A stretch of 64,000 bases of DNA from Tolypeutes matacus (lineage: Eukaryota > Chordata > Mammalia > Cingulata > Chlamyphoridae): assembly GCA_026826555.1 (NCBI GenBank), contig JAKSZT010054578.1, positions 172,289 through 236,288 on the forward strand. The letters are read 5' to 3'. Each line of letters begins with the position of its first letter. Positions within the stretch are counted from its first letter, which is position 1. The notes beneath the pieces were generated by a model. The model made no database searches, was not told where the DNA came from, and was given only the letters and a program-made list of their open reading frames with translations. The position numbers and the translations under genes are program-made. Positions 55,234 through 64,000 of the stretch are shown one piece after another.

Positions 55234-56611
55234 AAATTTTTTTTAATCAATATGTTACACAATATATTTGGTTCATAGTAATGCATTCATACACTATTTG
55301 TCTTTTTATGTCTGGCTTGCTTCGCTCAACATAATGTCCTCCAGGTTCATCCATATTGCCATATGCTTTACAACTTCTTTCTTCTTACAGCTGCATAATA
55401 TTCCATCGTGTGAATAGACCACAGTTGGTTTATCCATTCATCTGTTGATGGACACCTGGGTTGTTTCCAGCTTTTGGCAATGGTGAATAATGTGGCTATG
55501 AACATCGGTGTGCAGATGTCTGTTCATGTCACTGCTCTCAGTTCTTCTGGGTATATACCCAATAGTGGTATTACAGGGGCACGTGGCAAGTTTATATTCA
55601 GCTTCTTTAGGAACTGCCAAACAGTCCTCCATAGTGGTTGTACCATCCTGCATTCCCACCAACAGTGAAGAAGTGTTCCTGTCTCTCCACATCCTCTCCA
55701 ACACTTGCAGTTCTCTGTCTTTTTAATAGTGGCCATTCTGATAGGTGTGAAATGATAACTCATTGTAATTTTGATTTGCATTTCCCTAATCATGAGTGAT
55801 GTTGAGCATTTCTTCATGTGTTTTTTTTTTTTTTTTTTTGCCATTTGTATTTCTTCGTTGGAGAAATGTCTATTCAAGTCTTTTGCCCATTTTTAAATTG
55901 GGTCGTTTGTCTTTTTATTGTTGAGTTGTAACATCTCTTTATATATCCTGGATATTAAACCCTTATCAGATATGTGATTTCCAAATATTTTTTCCCATTA
56001 AGTTGGCTGCCTTTTCACCCTTTTGACAAAGTCCTGTGAGGTACAAAAGTGTTTAATTTTGAGGAGGTCCCATTTGTCTATTTTTTCTTTTGTTGCACGT
56101 GCTTTGAGTGTAAGGTCCAAGAAACCACCACCTACTACAAGGTCTTGAAGATGTTTCCCTACATTTTCTTCTAGTAGTTTTATGGTCCTGGCTTTTATAT
56201 TTAGATCTTTGATCCATTTTGAGTTGATTCTTGTATAGGGAGTGAGATAGGGGTCCTCTTTCATTCTTTTGGTTATAGATATCCAGTTCTCCCAAAACCA
56301 TTTGTTGAAGAGACTGTTTTTTCCCGTTAGCGTGGGCTTGGTAGGTTTGTCAAAACCAGTTGACTGTATAGGTGAGGGTATATTTCTGGGTTCTCAATTC
56401 TATTCCACTGATCGATGTGTCTATCTTTATGCCAGTACCATGCTGTTTTGACCACTGTAGCTTTGTAATATGTTTCAAGGTCAGGCAGTGAAATTTCTCC
56501 CACGTCGCTCTTCTTTTTTAGAATGCTTTTGGCTATTCAGGTGCACTTACTCTTCCAGATGAATTTGATAATTACCTTCTCTAATTCTGTAAAGTAAACT
56601 GATGTGATTTT

Positions 56612-56790
56612 TTTTTTTTTTTAAAGATTTTATTTATTCATTTATCCCCCCCTTGCCGCTTGTGCTCGCTGGGCCAGCCAACCACGCCGTGCGGGCGGGC
56701 CCGCCCTCACCAGGAGGCCCCGGGAACCGAACCCGGGGCCCCCCATATGGCAAACGGGAGCCCCACTGATTGAGCCACAGCCGCTTCCCG
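56612..56790 (-). mobile_element. DAS-like tRNA SINE (short form), antisense
   Basis: Complete, in ORF2. TSD TGTGATTTT at 56603-56611 and 56792-56800 (9 bp, one extra base at the 5' side). Confidence 0.93.
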
Positions 56791-57718
56791 TTGTGATTTT
56801 GATTGGTATTGCATTCAGTCTATAAATCAGTTTGGGCAAGATTGACATCTTCACGATATTTATTCTTCCAATCCATGAACATAGAATGTCTTTCCATTTG
56901 TTTAGGTCTTTTTGAATTTCTTTTAGCATTGTTTTGTAGTTTTCTGCATATAGGTCCTGTACTTCTTTGGTTAAATTAACTCCTAGGTATTTGAGTCTTT
57001 TTGTTGCTATTGAAAATGGAATTTACCTCCTGATTTCCTCCTTAGGTTGTTCAGTACTAGCGTTCAAAAACGTTACTGATTTTTGCATGTTGATCTTGTA
57101 TCCTGCCACTTTGTTGAACTCATTTATTAGTTCAAGTAGCTTTGTTGTGGATACTTCAGGATTTTCTAAGTACAGGATCATGCCATCCACAAACAGTGAG
57201 AGTTTTACTTCCTCTTTTCCTATTTGGACGCCTTTAATTTTTTTGTCTTGTCTAATTGCCCTAGCTAGAACTTCTAGTACAATGTTGAATAACAATGGTG
57301 ACAGTGGGCATCCTTGTCTTGTTCCCGATCTTAGATGGAAAGCTTTCAACCTTTCCCCATTGAGTATAATGTTGGCTGTGGGTTTTTCATATATGCCTTT
57401 TATCATAGTGAGGAATTATCCTTTTATTCCTATCTTCTGAAGTATTTTTATCAATAGAGGATGTTGGATTTTGTCAAATGCCTTTTCTGCATCTATTGAG
57501 ATGATCATGTGTTTTTTTTTTCCTTCAATTTGTTAAAGTGGTATATTACATTGATTGATTTTCTTATGTTGAACCAGCCTTGCATACCAGGAATAAATCC
57601 CACTTGGTCATGATGTATAAGTCTTTTGATATGCTGTTGGATTCGATTTGCAAGTATTTTGTTGAGAATTTTTGCATCTATGTTCATTAGAGAGATTGGT
57701 CTGTAATTTTCTTTTCTT

Positions 57719-57910
57719 TTTTTTTTTTTTTTTTTTAAAGATTTTTATTTATTCATTCATTCATCCCCCCCCCCCGCTGCTTGCGCTCGCTGGGTCAGCT
57801 AACCACGCCGTGCAGGTGGGCCTGCCTTCACCAGGAGGCCCCGGGAACCGAACCCGGGGCCTCCCATATGGTAAACGGGAGCCCTACTGATTGAGCCACA
57901 GCCGCTTCCC
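57719..57910 (-). mobile_element. DAS-like tRNA SINE (short form), antisense
   Basis: Complete, splitting the RT domain. Exact 17-bp TSD TGTAATTTTCTTTTCTT at 57702-57718 and 57911-57927. Contains a C13 run from its G-rich segment. Confidence 0.95.
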
Positions 57911-59518
57911 TGTAATTTTCTTTTCTTGTGGAATCTTTATCTGGCTTTGGTATTAGGGTGATGTTGGCTTCATAAAATGTGTTGGACAATTTTCCCTTCT
58001 CTTCAATTTTTTGGAAGAGTTTAAACAGGATCGGTGTTAATTCTTTTCGAAATGCTTGGTAAAATTCACCTGTGAAGCCATCTGGTCCTGGACTTTTCTT
58101 TGCTGGGAGATTTTTGGTGACGGATTCAATCTCCTTAAATGTGACTGGTTTGTTAACTTCTTGTAGTTCTTGTAGCGTCAGTGTAGGTTGGTTGTGGGTT
58201 TCTAGAAATATGTCCATTTCATCTAGGTTTTCTAGTTTGTTGGCATATAGTTTCTCATAATATCCTCTTATGATTCTTTTTATTTCTGTGAGGTCATTTG
58301 TAATTTCCCCCCTTTCATTTCTGATTGTATTTATTTGCATCTTCTCTCTTTTTTTCTTAGTTAATCTAGTGAGGGGTTTGTCAATTTTATTGATCCTCTC
58401 AAAGAACCAACTTTTGGTTTTGTTGATTTTCTCTATTGTTTTTCTGTTCTCATTTTCATTTGTTTCTGCTCTAATCTTTATTATTTCTTTCCTTCTGCTT
58501 GCTCTGGGGTTGGTTTGCTGTTCTTTTTCTAGTTTCTCAAGTTGTTCAGTTAAATCTTTGAGTTTAGCTCTTTCTTGTTTTTTAATATAGGCATTTAGGG
58601 CTATAAATTTCCCTCTCAAGACTGCCTTCACTGTATCCCATAAGTTTTGATACATTGTGTTCTCATTTTCATTTGTCTCAATATATTTACTGATTTCACT
58701 TGCAATTTCTTCTTTGACCCACCGAATATTGAGGAGTGTATTGTTCAGTCTCCACACATTTTGCAAATTTACTTTTTTCCTGTCTGTTATTGATTTCTAG
58801 TTTAATTCCTTTATGATCTGAGAAGGTGCTTTGTATAATTTCAGTCTTTTTATATTTATTGAGAGCTGTACTGTGACCTAACATGTGGTCTATCCTGGAG
58901 AAAGATCTATGGGCACTTGAGAAGAATGTATAACCCTCTGAGTTTGGATGCAGTGTTCTGTATATGTCTGTTAGGTCTAACTAGTTTATCATATTGTTCA
59001 AATTCTCTGTTTCCTTGTTGATCTTCTGTTTACTTGTTCTATCTAGTGATGTGAGAGGGGTGTTGAAGTCTCCAACGATTATTGTAGAAATGTCTTATTT
59101 CTCCGCTCAGTTTTGCCAGAGTTTGTCTCATATATTTTGGGGCACCCTGGTTAGGTGCATAGATATTTATGACTGTTATATCTTCCTGGAGGATCGTCCC
59201 TTTTATTAATATATGATGGCCTTCCACATCTCTTATCACTTTTTTGCATTTGAAGTCTCTTTTGTCTGATATTAGTATAGCTACCCCTGCTCTTTTCTGT
59301 TTACTATTTGTGTGGAATATCTTTTTCCAACTTTTTAGTTTCAGTCGGTTTGTATCCCTGGGTCTGAGATGAGTTTCTTGTAAGCAGCATATGGATGGCT
59401 CATGTTTTTTTATCCATTCTGTCAGCCTGTATCTTTTGATTGGGGAATTTAATCCATTCACATTCAATGATATTACTGAAAATGCCCTATTTATTTCCTC
59501 CATTTTATTCTTTAGTTT

Positions 59519-60455
59519 TCATATGTCATCTTGTTTTGTCTCTCTTTTTACTCTTTTGGTTATCCTTTCTCTTTTCTTTCTTCTATACTCTCCTTCAAGC
59601 CTCTCCTCTCTCTCCTGTCTTTTTCTTTCAGGCTCTAATGCTTCCTTTAATATTTCCTTCAAAGGTGGATTCTTTTTTGCAAACTCTCTTAGTTTCTGTT
59701 TGTTTGTGAATACTTTATATTCACCTTCATATTTGAAGGACAGTTTTGCTGGATAAAGAATTCTCGGCTGGCAGTTTTTCTCTTTCAGTTTCCTAATTGT
59801 ATCATACCACTGTCTTCTTGCCTCCATGGTTTCTGAAGATAAATCTGCACAAAGTCTTACTGGACGTCCTTTGTACGTGATCGTTTGCTTCTCTCTTGCT
59901 GCTCTGAGCATTTTCTCTTTATCTTTTACATTTGACATTCTGAATAATATGTGTCTTGGCGTAGGTCTATTTGGATTTATTCTCATTGTGGTACGGTGTG
60001 TTTCTTGGACATGTAAGTTCATTTCTTTCGTGAGAGTTGGGAAATTTTCAGCTATTATTTCCTCAAATACTCTTTCTGCTCCTTTTCCCTTCTCTTCTCC
60101 TTCTGGAACTCCCATGAGACGTATGTTGTTGCGTTTTGTGTTATCATTCAACTCTCTGAGCATCTGCTCAATTTTTTCCATTCTTTTATCTCTGTTCTTT
60201 TCTCTCTTCAATTTTAACTGTTCTGTCTTCGGTATCACTTATTCTTTCTTCTATCATTTCAAGTCTGCTGTTGTATGCCTCAAATGTGTTTTTGATCTCA
60301 CCTATTGTGTCTTTCATTCCCATGAGCTCTGTTAATTTTCTGTTCAGGATTTCAAATTCTTCTTTGCGTTCTCTCAATGTCTTCTTGTTGTCATTTGTCT
60401 CTTTAACTATATTGTCTTTCAACTCATTAATTTGATTTTGGAAATTTGTGCTCAT
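59519..60455 (-). pseudogene. L1 ORF1, one frameshift
   Basis: N-terminal coiled coil (60455-60186, 'STNFQNQINELKDNIVKETN', 'SRLEMIEERISDTEDRTVKI') and a 239-codon frame (60238-59519) with the RRM-like core ('NIRLMGVPEGEEKGKGAERV') and C-terminal domain ('RINPNRPTPRHILFRMSN', 'KGRPVRLCADLSSETMEARR'). The two frames overlap by about 50 bp, so a single small indel near 60190-60240 separates them; the true N-terminus lies a little further upstream (about 60540). Otherwise the most complete ORF1 here. Confidence 0.9.
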
Positions 60456-61048
60456 CTCACTTGATTAGTTCTCTCAAATTCTGCATCTCTTCTGGGACTT
60501 TGATGTATTCCTTTTCTTGGGCCATGTCTTCTGTTTTCTTAGTATGGCTTAAATGTTTTGCTGGTGTTTAGGCATCTGGTTAGGATGTAGTTTACTCAGA
60601 TGCGCAACCTCTTTCTCTTTTATAGGGATTTGGTGGCAGGAGGCTGTGTGCTACCACAGCTCTTTGATTTTTGGTTGACCTGAATTGTTAGGATTGTACT
60701 GCTGGTTGCTCAAAACTGAGCACTGGACCTGGTAATTGGTTGTAGAGTCGCTTCCTAGGGCCTTGGGCAGGGAGAGTGTGGAGGCCAGAAAAAGCCTCTC
60801 CTACTTATTTGTAATTTTCTTGTGTGCACTTCCTTGGTCTGCCAGGAGATGGCAGTCTTTGGCAGCTCTCAATTCAATGCCTGGTCGGAGTGTATTTGTT
60901 GCAACACAGACCAGATCAGTGTGATAGAGCTTCCTGTTTGGAGGCTAGGAGCCTTGTAATTCAAACTTTCTCTGAGACAGATCTCCAGCCTTCTCTGGCA
61001 GCCCCCTCCCTCTTCCTGGTTAGGAAATATTTCCACTCCCCTCTGAGT

Positions 61049-61452
61049 CCTCAACAATCAGTCCCTGTTAGTAGAGAAGGAGATTGGGAGGGTTGTATAT
61101 CTTTAGCCCCTTGCAGGCTCCAAAGCAAACAGTGGCGCCGCGCGCAGCCCCACTTAGCCTGGAAGGGCTCTTGGAACACAGCAAAAGAAATTTGTGCGTC
61201 AAAAGCTGAGTCAGCCTTAGGCTGTGTCCTTCTCTCTCCCCTTTCCTGTGTAGTCCTCAACAATTAGTCCATGCTAGAAGAGAGGGAGATTGCAAGGGTT
61301 GGACTTCTCTAGTCCTTCCCTGGCTCCCAGGGCAAACCAGTGTGTTGTCTCACCTGTCCTGGAAGGGCTCATGGGGTACAGCAGACCAAATTTGTGGGTC
61401 GGAAGCTGAGTCAGCCTTAGGGTATGTCCCTCTCTCTCCCCTTTCCTCGGGT
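61049..61452 (-). repeat. Two tandem 5' UTR monomers
   Basis: Units about 61049-61254 and 61255-61452, each starting 'cctcaacaat' on the plus strand and ending in the 'tctctctcccctttcct' run. The second unit includes 'tggaagggctcatggggtac' where the first has 'tggaagggctcttggaacac'. Same organisation as the L1 at 16949. Confidence 0.75.
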
Positions 61453-61744
61453 AGTAGAACCCAGGAGCTCTCTTTGTCTGTAGTCTCAGGCCCAGAGGCC
61501 CGAGAATTCTGAAGAATCTTTACTGTGGGAGAGGGTGCCAGCAGCAGCCAGGCTGGTTCCAACTCACGGATCTGTCGTCGCGATTCCCCTCTATGTCCCC
61601 CTCTCCTCTGGGTGGTGTGCAGCCTTCACCTGCTGACCTACATCCTAGAAGGTCTTTTTCGGGGCTGTTTCAGCCTGTCCTCTAGCTATTTTTCTTGAGA
61701 TGAGCTTCCCGTGTCTTACTAGTCTGCCATCTTCCTGGAAGTCC

Positions 61745-63968
61745 CTATTCATTTCTGATTTTATTTATTTGCATCTTCTTTCTTTTTTCTTTGTCAGTCT
61801 AGCTAGGGGGTGGTAAATTTTATTGATCTTCTCAAAGAACCAACTTTTGGTTTTGTTGATTTTGTCTATTGTGTTTTTGTTCTCAATTTCATTTATTTGT
61901 GCTCTGATCTTCATTATATCTTTCCTTCTGCTTGCTTTGGGAATGGTTTTCTGTTCTTTTTCTAGTTTCTCCTGTTGTTAAGTTACATCTTTGATTTTAG
62001 CTCTTCTTTTTTAATATAGGTGTTTAGGTCTATAAATTTCCCTCTCAGAACTGCCTTTGCTGTATCCCATAAGGTTTGAAAAGTTGTGTTCTCATTTTCA
62101 TGGTCTCAATATATTTACTAATTTCACTTACAATTTCTTTTTTGATTATTTAGGGGTGTGTTGTTCAGCCTCCACACATTTGTGAATTTACCTCTTTCCT
62201 TTCAATGATTGATTTCCAGTTTCATTCCATTATGATCTGAGAAGATGCTTTATATAATTTCAATCTCTTTATCTTTATTGAGTCTTGCATTGTGACCTAA
62301 CATGTGGTCTGTCTTGGAGAAAGAACGTGAATGTTTGAGAAGAATGTATAACCTGCTGAGTTAGGTGCGACATTCTGTATATGTCTGTTAGGTCTAGCTT
62401 ATCATATTCAGTTTCTCTGTTTCCTTGCTGATCTTCTGTCTAGTTCTATCTAATGATGTGAGTGATGTGTGGAAGTCTCCAACTGTTATTGTTGAGATGT
62501 CTAATTCTCCCTTCAGTTTTGCCAGAGTTTACCTCCTGTATTTTGGAGCATCCTGGGTATTGTATAGATATTAAAAAAATTTTTTTTACAGATTTATTTT
62601 ATATATTTATCCCCTCCCCCCCTTGTTGTTTGTGGACACTGTATGCTCTCTATGTCCATTTGTTATGTGCTCTCTTTGTCTGCTCATCTTCTCTTTAGGA
62701 GACACCAGGAACTGAACCCAGGACCTCCCATATGGTAGGCGGAAGCCCAATTGCTTGAGCCACATCTGCTTCCCAGTTGCATAGATATTTATGATTGTTA
62801 TTTCTCCTTGAGGATTGTCCCTTTTATTGATATCTAATATCCTTTTGTATCTCTTATAGCCTTTATGCATTTAAAGTCTGTTTTGTCTGATATTAGTATA
62901 GCTACCCCTGCTCTTTTTTGATTACTGTTTGCGTTATCTTTTTCCAACCTTTCATTTTCAACCGATTTGTCTCCTGTAGGCAGCATATGGTTGGCTTATG
63001 TTTTATTATCAATTCTGTCAGCCTGTATCTTTTGATTGAGGAGTTTAATCCATTCACATTCAATGATATTACTTTAAATGCATTATTTATTTCCACCATT
63101 TTATTCTTTGATTTTAATAGGTCATATCTTATTTTTGTCTGTCTTTTTACTCTTTTGGTTATCCTTTTTGCTATTCTTTCTTCTATACTGTCCTTCAAGC
63201 CTCTCTGTTCTGCCTTTTTCTTTCTGGCTATGAGGCTTCCTTTAATATTTCCTGCAAAGGTAGATACTTTTTTTTTAATGGACTCTGTTTCTGTTTGTTT
63301 GTGAATATTTTAATCTCACTTTCATATTTGAAGGATAATTTTGCTGGATAAAGAATTCTTGGCTGGCAGTTTTTCTCTTTCAGTTTCCTAATTGTATCAT
63401 ACCACTGTCTTCTCGCCTCCATAGTTTCTGATGAGAAATCTGCACTAAGTCTTACTGGGCGTCCCTTGTATGTGATGGTTTGCTTCTCCCTTGCTGCTTT
63501 CAGAATTTTATCTTTGACATTTGACCTTCTGAGTAGTATGTGCCTTGGGATAGGTCTATTTGCATTTATTATGATTTGTGTACACTGTGCTTCTTGGACA
63601 TGTAATTTCATTTCTTTCATGAGAGTTGCGAAATTTTCAGCTAATATTTCCTCAAAGACTCTTTCTGCCTCTTTTCTCTTCTTTTCTCCTGGAACTCCCA
63701 TGATAAGTATGTTGTTGCATTTAATTTTATCATTCAACTCCCTGATCCCTTGCTCAATTTTTTTCCCATTCTTTTCTCTCTGTGTTTTTTCTCTCCTCAA
63801 TTTCAGCTGTTCTGTCTTCTGTATCACTTATTCTTTCTTCTGTCATTTTGAGTCTGGTGTTGTATGCCTCTAATGTGTTTTTCATCTCACCTATTGTGTC
63901 TTTCATTCCCTTGAGCTCTGTTACTTTTCTGTTCAGGTTTTCAAATTCTTCTTTGTGCTTTCTCATTG
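61745..63968 (-). mobile_element. Old L1: RT N-terminal part, endonuclease and ORF1
   Basis: Antisense: linker/RT region (61745-62150), endonuclease (62160-63115; 'INNAFKVISLNVNGLNSSIK', 'KPTICCLQETNRLKMKGWKK') and ORF1 (63228-63966). Broken by stops and a SINE at 62573. The ORF1 open part (63827-63228, 199 codons) has 'NILIMGVPGEKKRKEAERVF' and 'VRLSADFSSETMEARRQWYD'. The element is cut at the window edge by a T-run. Confidence 0.85.
62573..62777 (-). mobile_element. tRNA-derived SINE with intermediate body, antisense
   Basis: T-run and AT-rich tail, a 'gacactgtatgctctctatg'/'gctctctttgtctgctcatc' body, B box complement 'ggaactgaaccca', and head complement 'gagccacatctgcttccc'. Flanks ATAGATATT at 62564-62572 and 62781-62789 suggest an imperfect TSD. 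The body resembles part of the long form (2420, 32189). Confidence 0.85.

Positions 63969-64000
<32 letters not shown>
63969..64000. repeat. T-run at window edge
   Basis: At least 30 T interrupt L1 ORF1 text ('tttctcattgtcttttt'). By comparison with other sites in the window it is probably the A-tail of another minus-strand retroposon that continues past 64000. Confidence 0.7.

Larger units (their letters stand above)
55270..59503 (-). pseudogene. L1 ORF2, disrupted
   Basis: Endonuclease from 59503 ('MEEINRAFSVISLNVNGLNS', 'SICCLQETHLRPRDTNRLK') with frameshifts at about 59095 and 58740. The linker and RT N-terminus are a long open stretch (58766-57910, to 'RKENYR') ended by the SINE at 57719. 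The palm is at 57023-57406 ('[14 protein letters not shown]'); the usual F-A-D-D-M is 'FVDGM', so both Ala and the second catalytic Asp are changed. Post-RT continues at 55998-56264 and the C-terminal Cys cluster at about 55700 ('[18 protein letters not shown]'). Mutated RT active site plus frame breaks: inactive. Confidence 0.92.
55004..61744 (-). mobile_element. 5'-complete L1 (young subfamily)
   Basis: Minus strand: 5' end at about 61744 ('gtctgccatcttcctggaag' complement), two 5' UTR monomers, ORF1, ORF2, 3' UTR ('aactttattttgaacattta') and A-tail. Very close to the copy at 16949 throughout. Three SINEs inserted (55131, 56612, 57719). The two flanks are different L1 types and show no TSD. 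Confidence 0.92.

Noticed and set aside
1..64000. CRISPR array, bacterial operon or phage-like system
   Set aside because: The repeats are retroposons with TSDs and A-tails, there are no regular spacers, and splice sites mark this as animal nuclear DNA.

Overview
This is a repeat-saturated stretch of mammalian nuclear DNA, almost certainly from a xenarthran (sloth, anteater or armadillo). The diagnostic signal is about twenty copies of tRNA-headed SINEs of the DAS-SINE type, whose heads begin GGGAAGCGGCTGTGGCTC or GGAAACGGATGTGGCTC. I lean weakly towards sloth/anteater, because the heads and tails differ from the armadillo DAS form I remember. I cannot settle that without a library search. 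There are no bacterial, organellar or CRISPR features. One assembly gap of 100 N lies at 20309-20408.

Layout. 1-4.3 kb: ancient L1/HAL1-like material, mostly plus strand, with a long-form SINE. 4.3-43.6 kb: a nest of L1 elements, nearly all on the minus strand. It includes a 5'-complete L1 lacking its 3' half (6.69-10.97 kb), a hAT-Charlie relic (13.15-15.57 kb), two MaLR-like LTRs, and a full-length L1 (16,949-23,663) bounded by a 12-bp target-site duplication (TSD). It also holds a twin-primed L1 with an inverted 5' part (29.18-29.82 kb) and an L1 whose 3' UTR carries three tandem units and whose body contains an intact ZNF706 retrocopy (34.5-35.1 kb). A decayed GPR89 (Golgi pH regulator) retrocopy at about 38.15-40.12 kb is split by a later L1 and joined at its 5' side to a tail-less SINE. 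43.6-54.6 kb: the quiet part of the window, with low L1 density and old L2, L1 and MaLR relics. 54.6-64 kb: another 5'-complete minus-strand L1 followed by more old L1.

The only host gene evidence is two plus-strand exons at 46.2-46.9 kb. They encode the N-terminus of an ABCA-subfamily ABC transporter (ABCA3/ABCA14-17 group): a start exon with its own upstream splice acceptor, then an exon covering the first transmembrane helix and the start of the first extracellular loop. No later exon was recognised, so everything to the right is probably intron 2, and the next coding exon lies outside the window.

The genes do not form an operon or pathway. The window is best read as one gene's 5' end in a landscape made by successive L1-driven insertions of L1s, SINEs and mRNA retrocopies. 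Notable observations are a tandem 5' UTR monomer block present once or twice in different L1 copies, a tandem 3' UTR block, a 30-bp perfect inverted repeat copied from an L1 5' UTR into its endonuclease region, a SINE/GPR89 junction that looks like template switching, and a strand-flipped sequence at the edge of the assembly gap. All L1 ORFs seen are broken. Boundaries without a stated TSD are approximate.
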